Origin: UBA7985 sp002711265
GTDB lineage: Bacteria; Pseudomonadota; Alphaproteobacteria; UBA7985
Direction: 5' to 3'
Length of the DNA stretch: 64,000 bases
NCBI GenBank assembly: GCA_965660945.1
Contig: CBFIBS010000010.1
Location: forward strand, 1-64,000
The notes under the pieces are model-generated. The model did not search any database, was not told where the DNA came from, and was given only the letters and a program-made list of their open reading frames with translations. This document shows, piece by piece, positions 35,813 to 44,728 of this stretch. The translations under genes and the position numbers were made by a program. The number at the start of each line of letters is the position of its first letter. The first letter of the stretch is position 1.

Positions 35813-36520
35813 TCAGACGCCCAGTTTGTATCCGCCCGGCTCGGTGATCAGGATCACATTCTGCTGCGGGTCGGGTTCGATCTTCTGCCGCAGGCGGTAT
35901 ACGTGGGTTTCCAGCGTGTGGGTGTTCACCCCCGCATTGTAGCCCCAGACCTCGTCGAGCAACGTATCCCGCGACACCACCTTGCCCCCCGCCCGGTACA
36001 GGAACTTCAGGATTGCCGTTTCCTTCTCGGTCAGGCGGATCTTGCGATCGGTTTCGCTGTTGGTCAGCATTTTTGCCGCTGGCAGGAAGGCATAGGGCCC
36101 GACGTTAAAGACGGCATCGTCCGACTGCTCGTGGGTCCGCAGCTGCGCCCGTATCCGGGCCATGAACACGTTGAAGCGGAACGGCTTGGTGATGTAGTCG
36201 TTCGCACCCGCGTCCAGCCCGAGGATCGCGTCGGCGTCGCTGTCCTGCCCGGTCAGCATGATGATCGGCGCCTTCACCCCCCGGCGCCGCATGAGTTTGC
36301 ACAGGTCGCGTCCATCCATGTCTGGCAGGCCCACGTCGAGTACGATTGCATCAAAGTGATCAGCGTCGATCGCTTCGATCGCTTGCGCACCGTTTTCGGC
36401 CTGCCCGATGGCATATTCTTCATGGAACCCCAATTGTTCAGCGAGGGTTTCCCGCAGCGCGGGGTCGTCGTCGACCAGCAGGATGCGGCGGCGGGTCACG
36501 TCAGAAGCCGTGGTGGACAT
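35813..36520 (-). CDS. OmpR/PhoB-family response regulator
   Basis: A 235-residue two-domain regulator. The receiver domain has LLVDDDPALRETL (acid pocket), AIVLDVGLPDMDG with the phospho-acceptor Asp, MLTGQDSDAD and the TKPF lysine. The winged-helix DNA-binding domain is at about 135-235 (ILKFLYRAGGKVVSRDTLLD, THTLETHVYRLRQKIE). No sensor kinase is adjacent, so it is an orphan or partner to a distant kinase. The ATG at 36520 has GGAG six bases upstream. Confidence 0.95.
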   Translation of the reverse strand: MSTTASDVTRRRILLVDDDPALRETLAEQLGFHEEYAIGQAENGAQAIEAIDADHFDAIVLDVGLPDMDGRDLCKLMRRRGVKAPIIMLTGQDSDADAILGLDAGANDYITKPFRFNVFMARIRAQLRTHEQSDDAVFNVGPYAFLPAAKMLTNSETDRKIRLTEKETAILKFLYRAGGKVVSRDTLLDEVWGYNAGVNTHTLETHVYRLRQKIEPDPQQNVILITEPGGYKLGV

Positions 36521-36678
36521 GGGCAACTCCTTCCTGTGCTTAAGGGCTTTGAAGCGGTACGAACCAATGTGTGGTCTGCGCGCGCGCCTGTCACCCGATC
36601 ACAGGCGCCTGTTAAGCCAATGTGAAATTTGTCAAATTGACGTGAGGATAAGATCCTGAATTTTCAGTAGCTTAACGG

Positions 36679-37335
36679 CTATCGCGCGCCAAAAATAGCG
36701 CTGCCGACGCGAATATGCGTCGCGCCCAGCTCCACGGCCGCGGGGTAGTCGCCCGACATGCCCATGGAGACCCACGCCAGCCCTAGACCGTCGGCCATGC
36801 GCTTGAGAAAGGCAAAGTGCCCACTGGGCGCATCCTCGACCGGCGGGATACACATGAGCCCCTCCAGCGGCAGGCCCTCGGCCCGCACCAGCGCCACCAG
36901 CGCCTCGGTATCGGCGGGAAGAACCCCTGCCTTCTGCTCTTCTTCGCCCGTATTCACCTGAATCAGCAATGACGGACAGTGGCCCAGCGCCTGCGCCTCT
37001 CGCGCCAGCGCCCGCACCAGCTTCGGCCGGTCCACGGTGTGAATGACATCGAACAGCGCCATCGCATCGCGGGCCTTGTTGGTCTGCAACGGGCCGATCA
37101 GGTGCAGCTCCATATCCGGCCAGTCGGCCCGCAGGTCGGGGTACTTGCCCTGGCTTTCCTGCACCCGGTTCTCGCCGAAAATCATCTGACCGGCTTCCAG
37201 CGCCTCGACCACCGCGCTCTGCGGCTTGGTCTTGGCGACCGCGATCAGCCGCACGTCTTCAGGCGCCCGCCCGGCGCGCTCGGCAGCGCGGGCGATATCC
37301 CCGCGCACGGCGGCAAGATTGTCCCGGATCGACAC
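36679..37335 (-). CDS. yggS: YggS/PROSC-family PLP homeostasis protein
   Basis: This 218-residue TIM-barrel protein binds pyridoxal phosphate without known catalysis and keeps B6 vitamers in balance. Signatures: LIAVAKTKP with the PLP lysine, FGENRVQE, WHLIGPLQTNK-like LHLIGPLQTNK and LSMGMSGDYPAAVELGAT-like segments. It lies three bases after accA. Confidence 0.95.
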   Translation of the reverse strand: MSIRDNLAAVRGDIARAAERAGRAPEDVRLIAVAKTKPQSAVVEALEAGQMIFGENRVQESQGKYPDLRADWPDMELHLIGPLQTNKARDAMALFDVIHTVDRPKLVRALAREAQALGHCPSLLIQVNTGEEEQKAGVLPADTEALVALVRAEGLPLEGLMCIPPVEDAPSGHFAFLKRMADGLGLAWVSMGMSGDYPAAVELGATHIRVGSAIFGAR

Positions 37336-37338
37336 GGC

Positions 37339-38304
<966 letters not shown>

Positions 38305-38329
38305 GTCCGTCCTCTCCTCGCGATGTGTG

Positions 38330-39307
38330 TCAGTGGTCCTGTGCTAACCCATCCCCGCCGCTTAACAAACCCAGATTCAGCGGGTGAGCTGCGCCGACAA
38401 TGGCCTTCAGACGTTCATCAAGGATATGGGTATAGATCTGCGTGGTTGAAATATCGGCATGCCCAAGGAGGCTCTGCACCGCGCGAAGGTCTGCCCCGTG
38501 GGCAAGCAGGTGGCTGGCAAAGGCGTGGCGGAGCACGTGCGGCGACAGGATCGCCGGATCCACGTTCGCCGCGATCGCCAGCGCTTTCAGCGTCGTGCCC
38601 AGTTTCTGCCGGGACAGATGCCCGGCCTTGCCCGCATCGGGGAACAGGAACAGGCTCTCGCGACCCGGCGGCAGAAACGCAAAGCGCCCGTCATCGATAT
38701 AGCGCTGCAGCGCCGCCTGCGCCGGCTCACCGACCGGGATCATCCGTTCCTTGTTACCCTTGCCGCGCACCACCAGAAACCGCGGGTCGCGGGCCGCCAC
38801 GGCGATCGGCAGGCTGACCAGCTCAGTCGCGCGCATACCGGTGGCGTAGAGCAGCTCGATCATGGCCAGCGTGCGCAGTGCCGTCGGGCTCTGCGCGGCC
38901 GCAGCCTGCTCCTGTGCGGCGCCGATCAACCGACCGACCTGATCTTCAGAGACCAGCTTGGGCAGCGGCTTGCCAGTCTTGGGGCCGTCGATATGCCGGG
39001 CGGGATTGTCTTGGCGCAGGTCATCCTGCTGCAGGAACAGGAAATACTGCTTCAGCGCCGAGAGCTTGCGCGCGGCCGACCGCGCCGACAGGCCGGCATC
39101 CACAAGGCTGGCCAGATAGGCGCGGATGTCGGTGGCGTCCGCCTGTGCCATGGTGTCCCCGGGCGGCAGGCTCTCCGACTGCTCGAGAAACCGTTGAAAT
39201 CCCTGCAGATCGCGGCCGTAGGCCTCCAGCGTGTTGCGCGCGGCGCCGCGTTCGCTGCGCAGCATCTCGAAGAACAGGTCGAGAAAGGGGCCCCGGTTCG
39301 CCGTCAC
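38330..39307 (-). CDS. xerD: tyrosine recombinase XerD
   Basis: XerD with XerC resolves chromosome dimers at dif. The 325-residue product has a SAM-like core-binding domain (FLDLFFEMLRSERGAARNTL) and a catalytic domain with R (ATGMRATELVSL), K (KGNKERMIPVG), H-x2-R (HVLRHAFASHLL), H and the nucleophilic Tyr (LGHADISTTQIYTH). Start: the GTG at 39307 matches the usual family N-terminus; an ATG at 39340 adds 11 residues and would overlap the upstream microprotein gene by 29 bases. It is a housekeeping recombinase, not a sign of a mobile element. Confidence 0.93.
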   Translation of the reverse strand: MTANRGPFLDLFFEMLRSERGAARNTLEAYGRDLQGFQRFLEQSESLPPGDTMAQADATDIRAYLASLVDAGLSARSAARKLSALKQYFLFLQQDDLRQDNPARHIDGPKTGKPLPKLVSEDQVGRLIGAAQEQAAAAQSPTALRTLAMIELLYATGMRATELVSLPIAVAARDPRFLVVRGKGNKERMIPVGEPAQAALQRYIDDGRFAFLPPGRESLFLFPDAGKAGHLSRQKLGTTLKALAIAANVDPAILSPHVLRHAFASHLLAHGADLRAVQSLLGHADISTTQIYTHILDERLKAIVGAAHPLNLGLLSGGDGLAQDH

Positions 39308-39311
39308 CGCC

Positions 39312-39500
39312 TCAGCTTCCCTGCCCCGGCGGTGGGACATCAGTGCCCAGAATCACCTCGCGGCTGAGCTCCTCCCGGATTGTCTGCGAGGGCCGTGGCG
39401 GCTCCCACGTGTACAGCAGGATCAGGAAAAACACGCCAAAGACGCATAGGATCACCAGGAAAAGCAGAAAGGGATTGGGTTCATTCCGCCGATAGGTCAT
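39312..39500 (-). CDS. 62-residue single-pass membrane microprotein
   Basis: An ATG at 39500 opens a 62-residue frame: a short polar start (TYRRNEPNP), one strong membrane helix (about 11-30, FLLFLVILCVFGVFFLILLY), then a soluble tail with PPRPSQTIREELSREVI. It lies directly upstream of xerD in the same direction and divergent from aroK. Function is unknown. Composition and position favour a real gene, but the ribosome site is weak. Confidence 0.6.
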   Translation of the reverse strand: MTYRRNEPNPFLLFLVILCVFGVFFLILLYTWEPPRPSQTIREELSREVILGTDVPPPGQGS

Positions 39501-39561
39501 GGGCTCAGGGTCGGTCCTGTGGTCGTTTACAGCTGGATCAAAGGGGTCTACACGCCACTTT

Positions 39562-40128
39562 ATGACGCAATCGCCCAATAAGAAACTAGCCCATAAATTG
39601 CGGCCCAAAATCGACCGCCCGATTGTTTTTGTCGGGCTGATGGGTTGCGGCAAGTCCAGCCTCGGAAAGGCGCTGGCCCCGCTGCTGGGGCTGGATTTCT
39701 TCGACGCCGACAACGAGATCGAAGACGCCGCCGGCATGAGCGTCAGCGAAATCTTCGAAAAATATGGCGAGCCTGAGTTCCGGTCCCTCGAGCGCCGGGT
39801 GTTCGAACGCCTGATCGACGGCGAGCCGAAAATCATCGCCGCCGGGGGCGGTGCCTTCGCTCAGGATGAGACCCGGGCCGTGATCAAGGCCGGCGCCGTT
39901 TCCGTCTGGCTCAAAGCCAAGCTCGACGTTCTGGTTTCCCGGACCCAAAAGCGCTCCCACCGCCCGATTCTGGCGGGAAAGAACCACCGCGAAGTGCTGA
40001 AGCGCCTGCTCGACGAACGGCGCCCGGCCTATGAGCAGGCGGATTTGCACCTGTTCTCAGGGCCCGAATCGATTGATAAGACGCTTCGGGTTACCCTAAA
40101 CAAGCTGCATGAGTATCTGCAGGCCTGA
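39562..40128 (+). CDS. aroK: shikimate kinase
   Basis: AroK phosphorylates shikimate with ATP in the chorismate pathway. The 188-residue product has Walker A GLMGCGKSSLGKALA, FFDADNEIE (shikimate binding), FRSLERRVFERL and IAAGGGAF. The ATG at 39562 follows a weak ribosome site; upstream codons to 39499 look non-coding. It lies 33 bases before aroB. Confidence 0.96.
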   Translation: MTQSPNKKLAHKLRPKIDRPIVFVGLMGCGKSSLGKALAPLLGLDFFDADNEIEDAAGMSVSEIFEKYGEPEFRSLERRVFERLIDGEPKIIAAGGGAFAQDETRAVIKAGAVSVWLKAKLDVLVSRTQKRSHRPILAGKNHREVLKRLLDERRPAYEQADLHLFSGPESIDKTLRVTLNKLHEYLQA

Positions 40129-40161
40129 GACCGCAACAGGGCGCCAAGCACAGGGTTTATC

Positions 40162-41271
40162 ATGGTTGAGACACTGAAGGTCGGCCTCGGCGACCGCTCC
40201 TACCCGCTGCACATCGGTGCCGGGGTGCTGGACCGGCTGACCGCTGACTGGTCCGAAAGGCTGACGCCGAAGCGACTGTCGGTGGTGGCCGACGCGCGCG
40301 TGTGGGAAGCTCACGGCGAGGCCATGGCCGCCCGGCTCGCCGCGGCAGGTATCGAATTGCGGCTGGTGACCGTCCCCGGTGGGGAAGAGAGCAAGACCTT
40401 TCCGGTGTTTGCCGACGTCTGCGAGCAGCTGCTCGCGCTGGGTGTCGAGCGACGCGACGTGCTGCTGGCCTTCGGCGGCGGTGTGGTCGGCGATCTGGCG
40501 GGTTACGTCGCCGCGTCGCTGCTGCGCGGAATCGATTTCATACAGGTGCCTACCACGCTGCTGGCGCAGGTTGATTCCTCCGTGGGCGGCAAGACCGGCA
40601 TCAACAGCGCCAGCGGCAAAAACCTCGTTGGCGCCTTCCATCAGCCCCGGGCGGTCTACATCGACACCGACCTGCTGGCGACCTTGTCAGCGCGCGAGTG
40701 GCGGGCCGGCTACGCCGAGGTTGCCAAATACGGCTGCCTCTGGGACGGCGCCTTTTTCGAATGGTTGGAGAGCGAAGGCCCGGTGGCCCGCCCGGACGAC
40801 CCTGCCGCGCTGGAGGCCGCCATCACCCGCTCGTGTGCCATCAAGGCCGACGTTGTGGCGCAGGACGAGCGCGAAGCCGGGCTGCGCGGCCTGCTCAACC
40901 TCGGCCACACCTTCGGCCACGCGCTCGAGGCGATCTACGGCTTTGACGGCCGCCTGTTGCACGGCGAGGCCGTGTCGGTCGGTATTGGCCTCGCCTACGA
41001 GCTGGGCCGGGCGCTGGGTCTGTCGACCGGGCAGGATGCCAGCCGGGTCAAGGCGCACCTGCGCGCTGCCGGGTTGCCGGTGGACCGCGCCGACCTCGCG
41101 CCCGAGACCTTTTCACTCGAAGACATCTGGGCGCCGATGATGAAGGACAAAAAAGTCAGGGATGGCATTCCGACTTTCATTGTTCCCAACGCCATCGGTC
41201 GTACCCATTTGAACAGAGACGTCCCGAAATCGGCCGTCGAACAGGTTCTGAACCACTGGATGGAGTCCTAA
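40162..41271 (+). CDS. aroB: 3-dehydroquinate synthase
   Basis: AroB cyclises DAHP to 3-dehydroquinate using NAD and a metal. Motifs: VPGGEESKTF, AFGGGVVGDLAGYVAAS, QVPTTLLAQVDSSVGGKTGIN and the metal site NLGHTFGHALEAIYG; 369 residues. It pairs with aroK. The next gene begins four bases after its stop. Confidence 0.97.
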   Translation: MVETLKVGLGDRSYPLHIGAGVLDRLTADWSERLTPKRLSVVADARVWEAHGEAMAARLAAAGIELRLVTVPGGEESKTFPVFADVCEQLLALGVERRDVLLAFGGGVVGDLAGYVAASLLRGIDFIQVPTTLLAQVDSSVGGKTGINSASGKNLVGAFHQPRAVYIDTDLLATLSAREWRAGYAEVAKYGCLWDGAFFEWLESEGPVARPDDPAALEAAITRSCAIKADVVAQDEREAGLRGLLNLGHTFGHALEAIYGFDGRLLHGEAVSVGIGLAYELGRALGLSTGQDASRVKAHLRAAGLPVDRADLAPETFSLEDIWAPMMKDKKVRDGIPTFIVPNAIGRTHLNRDVPKSAVEQVLNHWMES

Positions 41272-41275
41272 AGCC

Positions 41276-42580
41276 GTGCTGACCATCATGGTCGCCATCG
41301 CCGTTGTAATCGTCCTGCTGCTGGCGGTGTCCGCCTTCTTCAGCGGGTCCGAGACCGCGCTCACCGGCGCCAACCCGGCGCGCCTGCACCTGCTCGCCAA
41401 GGGTGGCGACAAGCGTGCCGCGCGGGCTGAGCGGCTGATCGCCATCAAGGACCGGGTGGTGTCGTCGATTTTGATCGGCAACAACCTCGTCAACATCCTC
41501 GCCTCGGCGCTGGCCACTATGCTGTTCAGCACGCTGTTTGGCGGCTTTGGTGTGGTCGTTGCCACCGTGGTCATGACCGTGCTGGTGGTTGTCTTCGCCG
41601 AAGTACTGCCCAAGACCTACGCGCTGCGGGTACCCGAGGCCCTCGCGCTGCGCGTCTCCGGGCCGCTGTCGTTGCTGACCGCCCTTTTCGCGCCGCTGAC
41701 CTATACCCTGGGGCGGATCATCTCCTTCCTGCTGCCAGAGCAGACCCCGGACGAGGACGAAGGCGAAGAGGCCCTGCGCGGGGCCATCGCCCTGCACGCA
41801 ACCAGCGGCGATGCCGAGGATGAAGCCGAAAGCCAGATGCTGGGCTCGATCCTCGACCTCGAAGACGTGGCCGTCGACGAAATCATGACCCACCGCAGCC
41901 AGATCGAATCGCTCGATCTCGACCAGAGCAACGCGGCGCTGATCGATGCCGTGCTGCAGTCGACCTTCACCCGGCTGCCGGTTTGGCGCGACCAGCCCGA
42001 CAATATCGTCGGTATCCTGCACGCCAAGAATCTGTTCCGGGCGCTGCGCAAGGCCGGTGGCGACCCCGAGCAGCTGGACATTTCCGCCATCGTTTCCACC
42101 CCGTGGTTCGTCCCCGGGACGGCTTCCCTGCTGGAGCAGTTGCAGCACTTCCGCTCCCGCCGCGAGCACTTCGCGCTGGTCGTCGACGAATACGGCGGCC
42201 TCGAAGGCGTGGTGACGCTGGAGGACATTCTGGAAGAGATCGTCGGCGACATCGATGACGAAGAAGACGAGGTCCGCCGTGGCATCCAGCGCGAGGCGGG
42301 CGGGTCGTTCATCATCGACGGGGAGATTTCGCTGCGTGACCTGAACCGCAACCTCGGTTGGGGACTGCCCGACGATCGGGCTTCGACCCTCGCCGGGTTC
42401 GTCCTCTACGAAAGCCGCCAGATCCCGGAGGTCGGGCAGGTTCTGAGCTTCCAGGGCTTCCAATTCGAAATTCTGGGCCGCGACCGGCTGCGCATCACCC
42501 GCCTGCGGGTGACGCCTGAATCGGTGCTGGTCCAGCGCCGCCGCACCCAGCGCCAGACAAGTGAGCAAACCACCCCATGA
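41276..42580 (+). CDS. CNNM/CorC-family membrane protein (DUF21-CBS-CorC)
   Basis: The 434-residue product has an N-terminal DUF21 membrane domain with about four helices (AVVIVLLLAVSAFFSGSETAL, NNLVNILASALATMLF, VFAEVLPKTYALR), a CBS pair (DEIMTHRSQIESL, FALVVDEYGGLEGVVTLEDILE) and a C-terminal CorC_HlyC domain. The family is linked to magnesium/cobalt export. GTG start at 41276. It overlaps the DUF2889 gene by four bases. The soluble CorC paralogue at 24.5 kb lacks the DUF21 part. Confidence 0.94.
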   Translation: MLTIMVAIAVVIVLLLAVSAFFSGSETALTGANPARLHLLAKGGDKRAARAERLIAIKDRVVSSILIGNNLVNILASALATMLFSTLFGGFGVVVATVVMTVLVVVFAEVLPKTYALRVPEALALRVSGPLSLLTALFAPLTYTLGRIISFLLPEQTPDEDEGEEALRGAIALHATSGDAEDEAESQMLGSILDLEDVAVDEIMTHRSQIESLDLDQSNAALIDAVLQSTFTRLPVWRDQPDNIVGILHAKNLFRALRKAGGDPEQLDISAIVSTPWFVPGTASLLEQLQHFRSRREHFALVVDEYGGLEGVVTLEDILEEIVGDIDDEEDEVRRGIQREAGGSFIIDGEISLRDLNRNLGWGLPDDRASTLAGFVLYESRQIPEVGQVLSFQGFQFEILGRDRLRITRLRVTPESVLVQRRRTQRQTSEQTTP

Positions 42581-43251
42581 ACGGCAGAAGCATGCAACAC
42601 CCGGATCAGGGTTTGCCCACCGCAGACAAGCGGAAACTCGTCCACGAACGCACCTACGACATTCGGGGCTATGAGCGCGACGACGGCATGCTCGACGTCG
42701 AGGGCAAGATCGTCGACCTCAAGCCCCACTCCTTCGACAATCACGACCGCGGCTATGTTCCGGCGGGGGAACCGCTGCACGAAATGCACCTGCGGCTGAC
42801 CATCGATCACACCTTCACCATCCGCAAGGCGGTGGCGGCGACGCTGTACTCGCCCTACACCATCTGCCCAGGCGCGACGGACGCTTACTCCCGGCTGGAG
42901 GGGCTGACCATCGGCCCGGGCTTCAACAAGCGTGCGGCGGAAACCATCGGCACCGTTTTCGGCTGCACCCACCTGACCGAAATGCTGCGCGCCATGGGCA
43001 CCGTCGCCTTTCAGTCGATGTGGCCGATCCTCGCACGGCGCGAGAAAGAGCAGGCCAAGACCAAGTCGGCGGAAAAGTCAGAAGAGCGGGATGAGCTGCC
43101 AAGGAAGCGACCAGGCCTGCTGAGCAGCTGCCACGCTCATGCGCCCTGGTCACCCGTCGTGGAACGGCAGTGGCCGGATTTCTTCGACCCGGCGGCCGAG
43201 CCTGCGGCCCGGGAGAAGCCGGCCGGTGGAGAAGTCCCGGCCGACTCCTGA
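42577..43251 (+). CDS. DUF2889 family protein
   Basis: A 224-residue protein with the DUF2889 pattern: LVHERTYDIRGYERDDGMLDVE, IVDLKPHSF, MHLRLTIDHTFTIRKA and FGCTHLTEML. The last 70 residues are charged and low-complexity. Biochemistry is unknown. Its ATG overlaps the stop of the CNNM gene, so they should be made together. Confidence 0.88.
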   Translation: MNGRSMQHPDQGLPTADKRKLVHERTYDIRGYERDDGMLDVEGKIVDLKPHSFDNHDRGYVPAGEPLHEMHLRLTIDHTFTIRKAVAATLYSPYTICPGATDAYSRLEGLTIGPGFNKRAAETIGTVFGCTHLTEMLRAMGTVAFQSMWPILARREKEQAKTKSAEKSEERDELPRKRPGLLSSCHAHAPWSPVVERQWPDFFDPAAEPAAREKPAGGEVPADS

Positions 43252-43257
43252 TGCTGA

Positions 43258-43276
43258 CTGAGGCCTCGGGCCTCAG
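43258..43276. terminator. bidirectional hairpin between convergent genes
   Basis: CTGAGGCC and GGCCTCAG form an eight-base perfect stem with a TCG loop, seven bases after the DUF2889 stop. The hairpin overlaps the stop codon of the convergent RHH gene. There is no clear T-run, so strength as an intrinsic terminator is uncertain. Confidence 0.5.
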
Positions 43277-43506
43277 CGGCGGCGGAAATAGCCTAGAATC
43301 TGGGATCGCATAGTTGAAGAAAACGAGGCGTCGCCCTTCCGGGCTTCGACGTGGTTGCAGAACTCGTCGAGCGTGACGTTTTCCCGTTGGAGCAATTCAT
43401 TCAGGCCGTCCCAGAACTCCGGCTCCAGTCTGACGGACGTGCGACGCCCCCTGACCCGGACATTGCGGATGGGGTGAACGGCTTTGGTCGGCGATTGTTG
43501 CAGCAT
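43273..43506 (-). CDS. ribbon-helix-helix domain protein
   Basis: A 77-residue protein with an RHH DNA-binding pattern: RRTSVRLEPEFWDGLNELL (strand and helix), then NVTLDEFCNHVEARKG. It resembles the RHH_4 family of alphaproteobacteria. The ATG at 43506 has GAGAG eight bases upstream; an ATG at 43521 is the alternative. No toxin partner is adjacent, so a free-standing regulator is more likely than an antitoxin. Confidence 0.85.
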   Translation of the reverse strand: MLQQSPTKAVHPIRNVRVRGRRTSVRLEPEFWDGLNELLQRENVTLDEFCNHVEARKGDASFSSTMRSQILGYFRRR

Positions 43507-43579
43507 TGCGTGTACTCTCATTGGTTGCAAAAGACGTTTAAGACCCTCACAATGAGAAGTATGATTGAATTACAAATAG

Positions 43580-43597
43580 ACGCAAGGGAAAATGCGT
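43580..43597 (+). repeat. inverted repeat ACGCA-N8-TGCGT (dispersed motif)
   Basis: It has the same spacer (AGGGAAAA) and inner arm as 77-94, with a compensating change in the outer pair. It lies in the AT-rich 165-base gap between the RHH gene and bolA. Confidence 0.45.
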
Positions 43598-43671
43598 TAA
43601 AAATACAACTAAAAGTTATTGCAGAGCGTGTTTCCTGGGCAAAACTTTCCCGTCGCGCGGTCGCATACGCC

Positions 43672-43932
43672 TCAGTCCGTCACGAAATTGAGCGACAAAG
43701 CGTGCACCGGGCCGTCGAGTTCGGCCTGTAGAATGGCATGCACTTTCCGGTAGCGCTCAACCCGGGACAGCGCGTTCAGCGCTTCGACCTTAAGCGTAAC
43801 GCGAAAGTGGCTTTCACCTGAATTGGGACTGCCAGCGTGCCCGGCGTGGAGGTGCGACTGATTTTCCACCTCCAGTAATTCGGGGCTGAGGGCTGCTCTT
43901 AGCTTGGCTTCGATCTGTTCTTGCACGCTCAT
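43672..43932 (-). CDS. bolA: BolA family protein
   Basis: An 86-residue protein with the BolA fold: VENQSHLHAGHAG, SHFRVTLKVEALNALSRVERYRKVHAIL with the conserved His, and LDGPVHALSLN. BolA proteins work with monothiol glutaredoxins in iron sensing and Fe-S traffic. It is divergent from the J-protein gene, as in many alphaproteobacteria. Confidence 0.95.
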   Translation of the reverse strand: MSVQEQIEAKLRAALSPELLEVENQSHLHAGHAGSPNSGESHFRVTLKVEALNALSRVERYRKVHAILQAELDGPVHALSLNFVTD

Positions 43933-43985
43933 TTCGCGTATCCTGTGAAATCCTGTTTAACTCAATTCTGGCGGCTGCCTGACCC

Positions 43986-44639
43986 ATGGATCGTAGCGCG
44001 GATGACGCTCTGAAAGCACCCTTCAAACGGCTGAGCAAGTCTCAGGCGCGGGAGCAGGCGCGCGCGCAGCAGCGTCAGCGAACCTGTGAGGCCCCGGGCT
44101 GTCGTGAAGAAGGCCTCTACCCTGCGCCCAAATCCCGCCGCCGGGTTCAGGACCGCTACTACTTCTGCCTCGAACACGTGCGCGAATACAACAAAGCCTG
44201 GAACTATTTTGAGGGCATGACCCCCGGCGCGGTCGAGCGCGACCGGCTGGCGTCCATGACCTGGGACCGGCCGACATGGCGCCTCGGGGAGCAGGGGCGA
44301 TCCAAGGCGGCCAAGCGCGCCAGCGCCTTCGCCGGGCAGGGCTTTCGCGACAGCTTCGGTTTTTTCGATGAGACCGAAGAGGAGCGCGACGATGCCGAGA
44401 TCCGGGCGCGGGACACGCGACGGCTGCTCCGGTCACTGCCGCCTGAGTACCGGGAAGCCTTCGAGACCCTCGAAATTGTGCCCCCCGTGACCCCGGAAGA
44501 ACTCAAGACCCACTACAAAGATATGGTTCGCAAGCTACATCCCGATTTGAACCAAGACGATCCGGATGCGGAGGCTCGGATGAAGGCCGTTAACGCCGCT
44601 TATTCCCTCGTCCGCGACATAATTGAACAGGCCGATTAA
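43986..44639 (+). CDS. J-domain protein with N-terminal Cys motif
   Basis: The 217-residue product carries its J domain at the C-terminus (about 165-217): TPEELKTHYKDMVRKLHPDL with the HPD tripeptide needed to stimulate DnaK. The N-terminal part has CEAPGC and a distant CLEH, which could form a zinc site. There is no Gly/Phe region or DnaJ central zinc finger, so it is not DnaJ. It sits between bolA and cobS, a conserved order. A DnaK co-chaperone for a specific client is likely; the client is unknown. Confidence 0.9.
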   Translation: MDRSADDALKAPFKRLSKSQAREQARAQQRQRTCEAPGCREEGLYPAPKSRRRVQDRYYFCLEHVREYNKAWNYFEGMTPGAVERDRLASMTWDRPTWRLGEQGRSKAAKRASAFAGQGFRDSFGFFDETEEERDDAEIRARDTRRLLRSLPPEYREAFETLEIVPPVTPEELKTHYKDMVRKLHPDLNQDDPDAEARMKAVNAAYSLVRDIIEQAD

Positions 44640-44728
44640 ACCGGCGCGCAGCCTTGCACGCAGGCCCCTTGCACGGGCTTCCGGGCTTGGGTGTAATGCG
44701 CCGAATTGTAGATTGAAGGGTAGCCCCG

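Noticed and set aside
38330..39307. Tyrosine recombinase as a sign of an integrated element
   Set aside because: It is the housekeeping XerD beside accA and aroK, with no attachment repeats or cargo genes nearby.
43273..43506. Ribbon-helix-helix protein as the antitoxin of a toxin-antitoxin pair
   Set aside because: No toxin-sized partner gene is adjacent in the same direction; bolA is downstream in a different role.
44640..44728. Cobalamin riboswitch or sigma-54 promoter before cobS
   Set aside because: The gap is only 89 bases, too short for a cobalamin aptamer; two CTTGCACG copies are present but their spacing does not fit -24/-12 elements.
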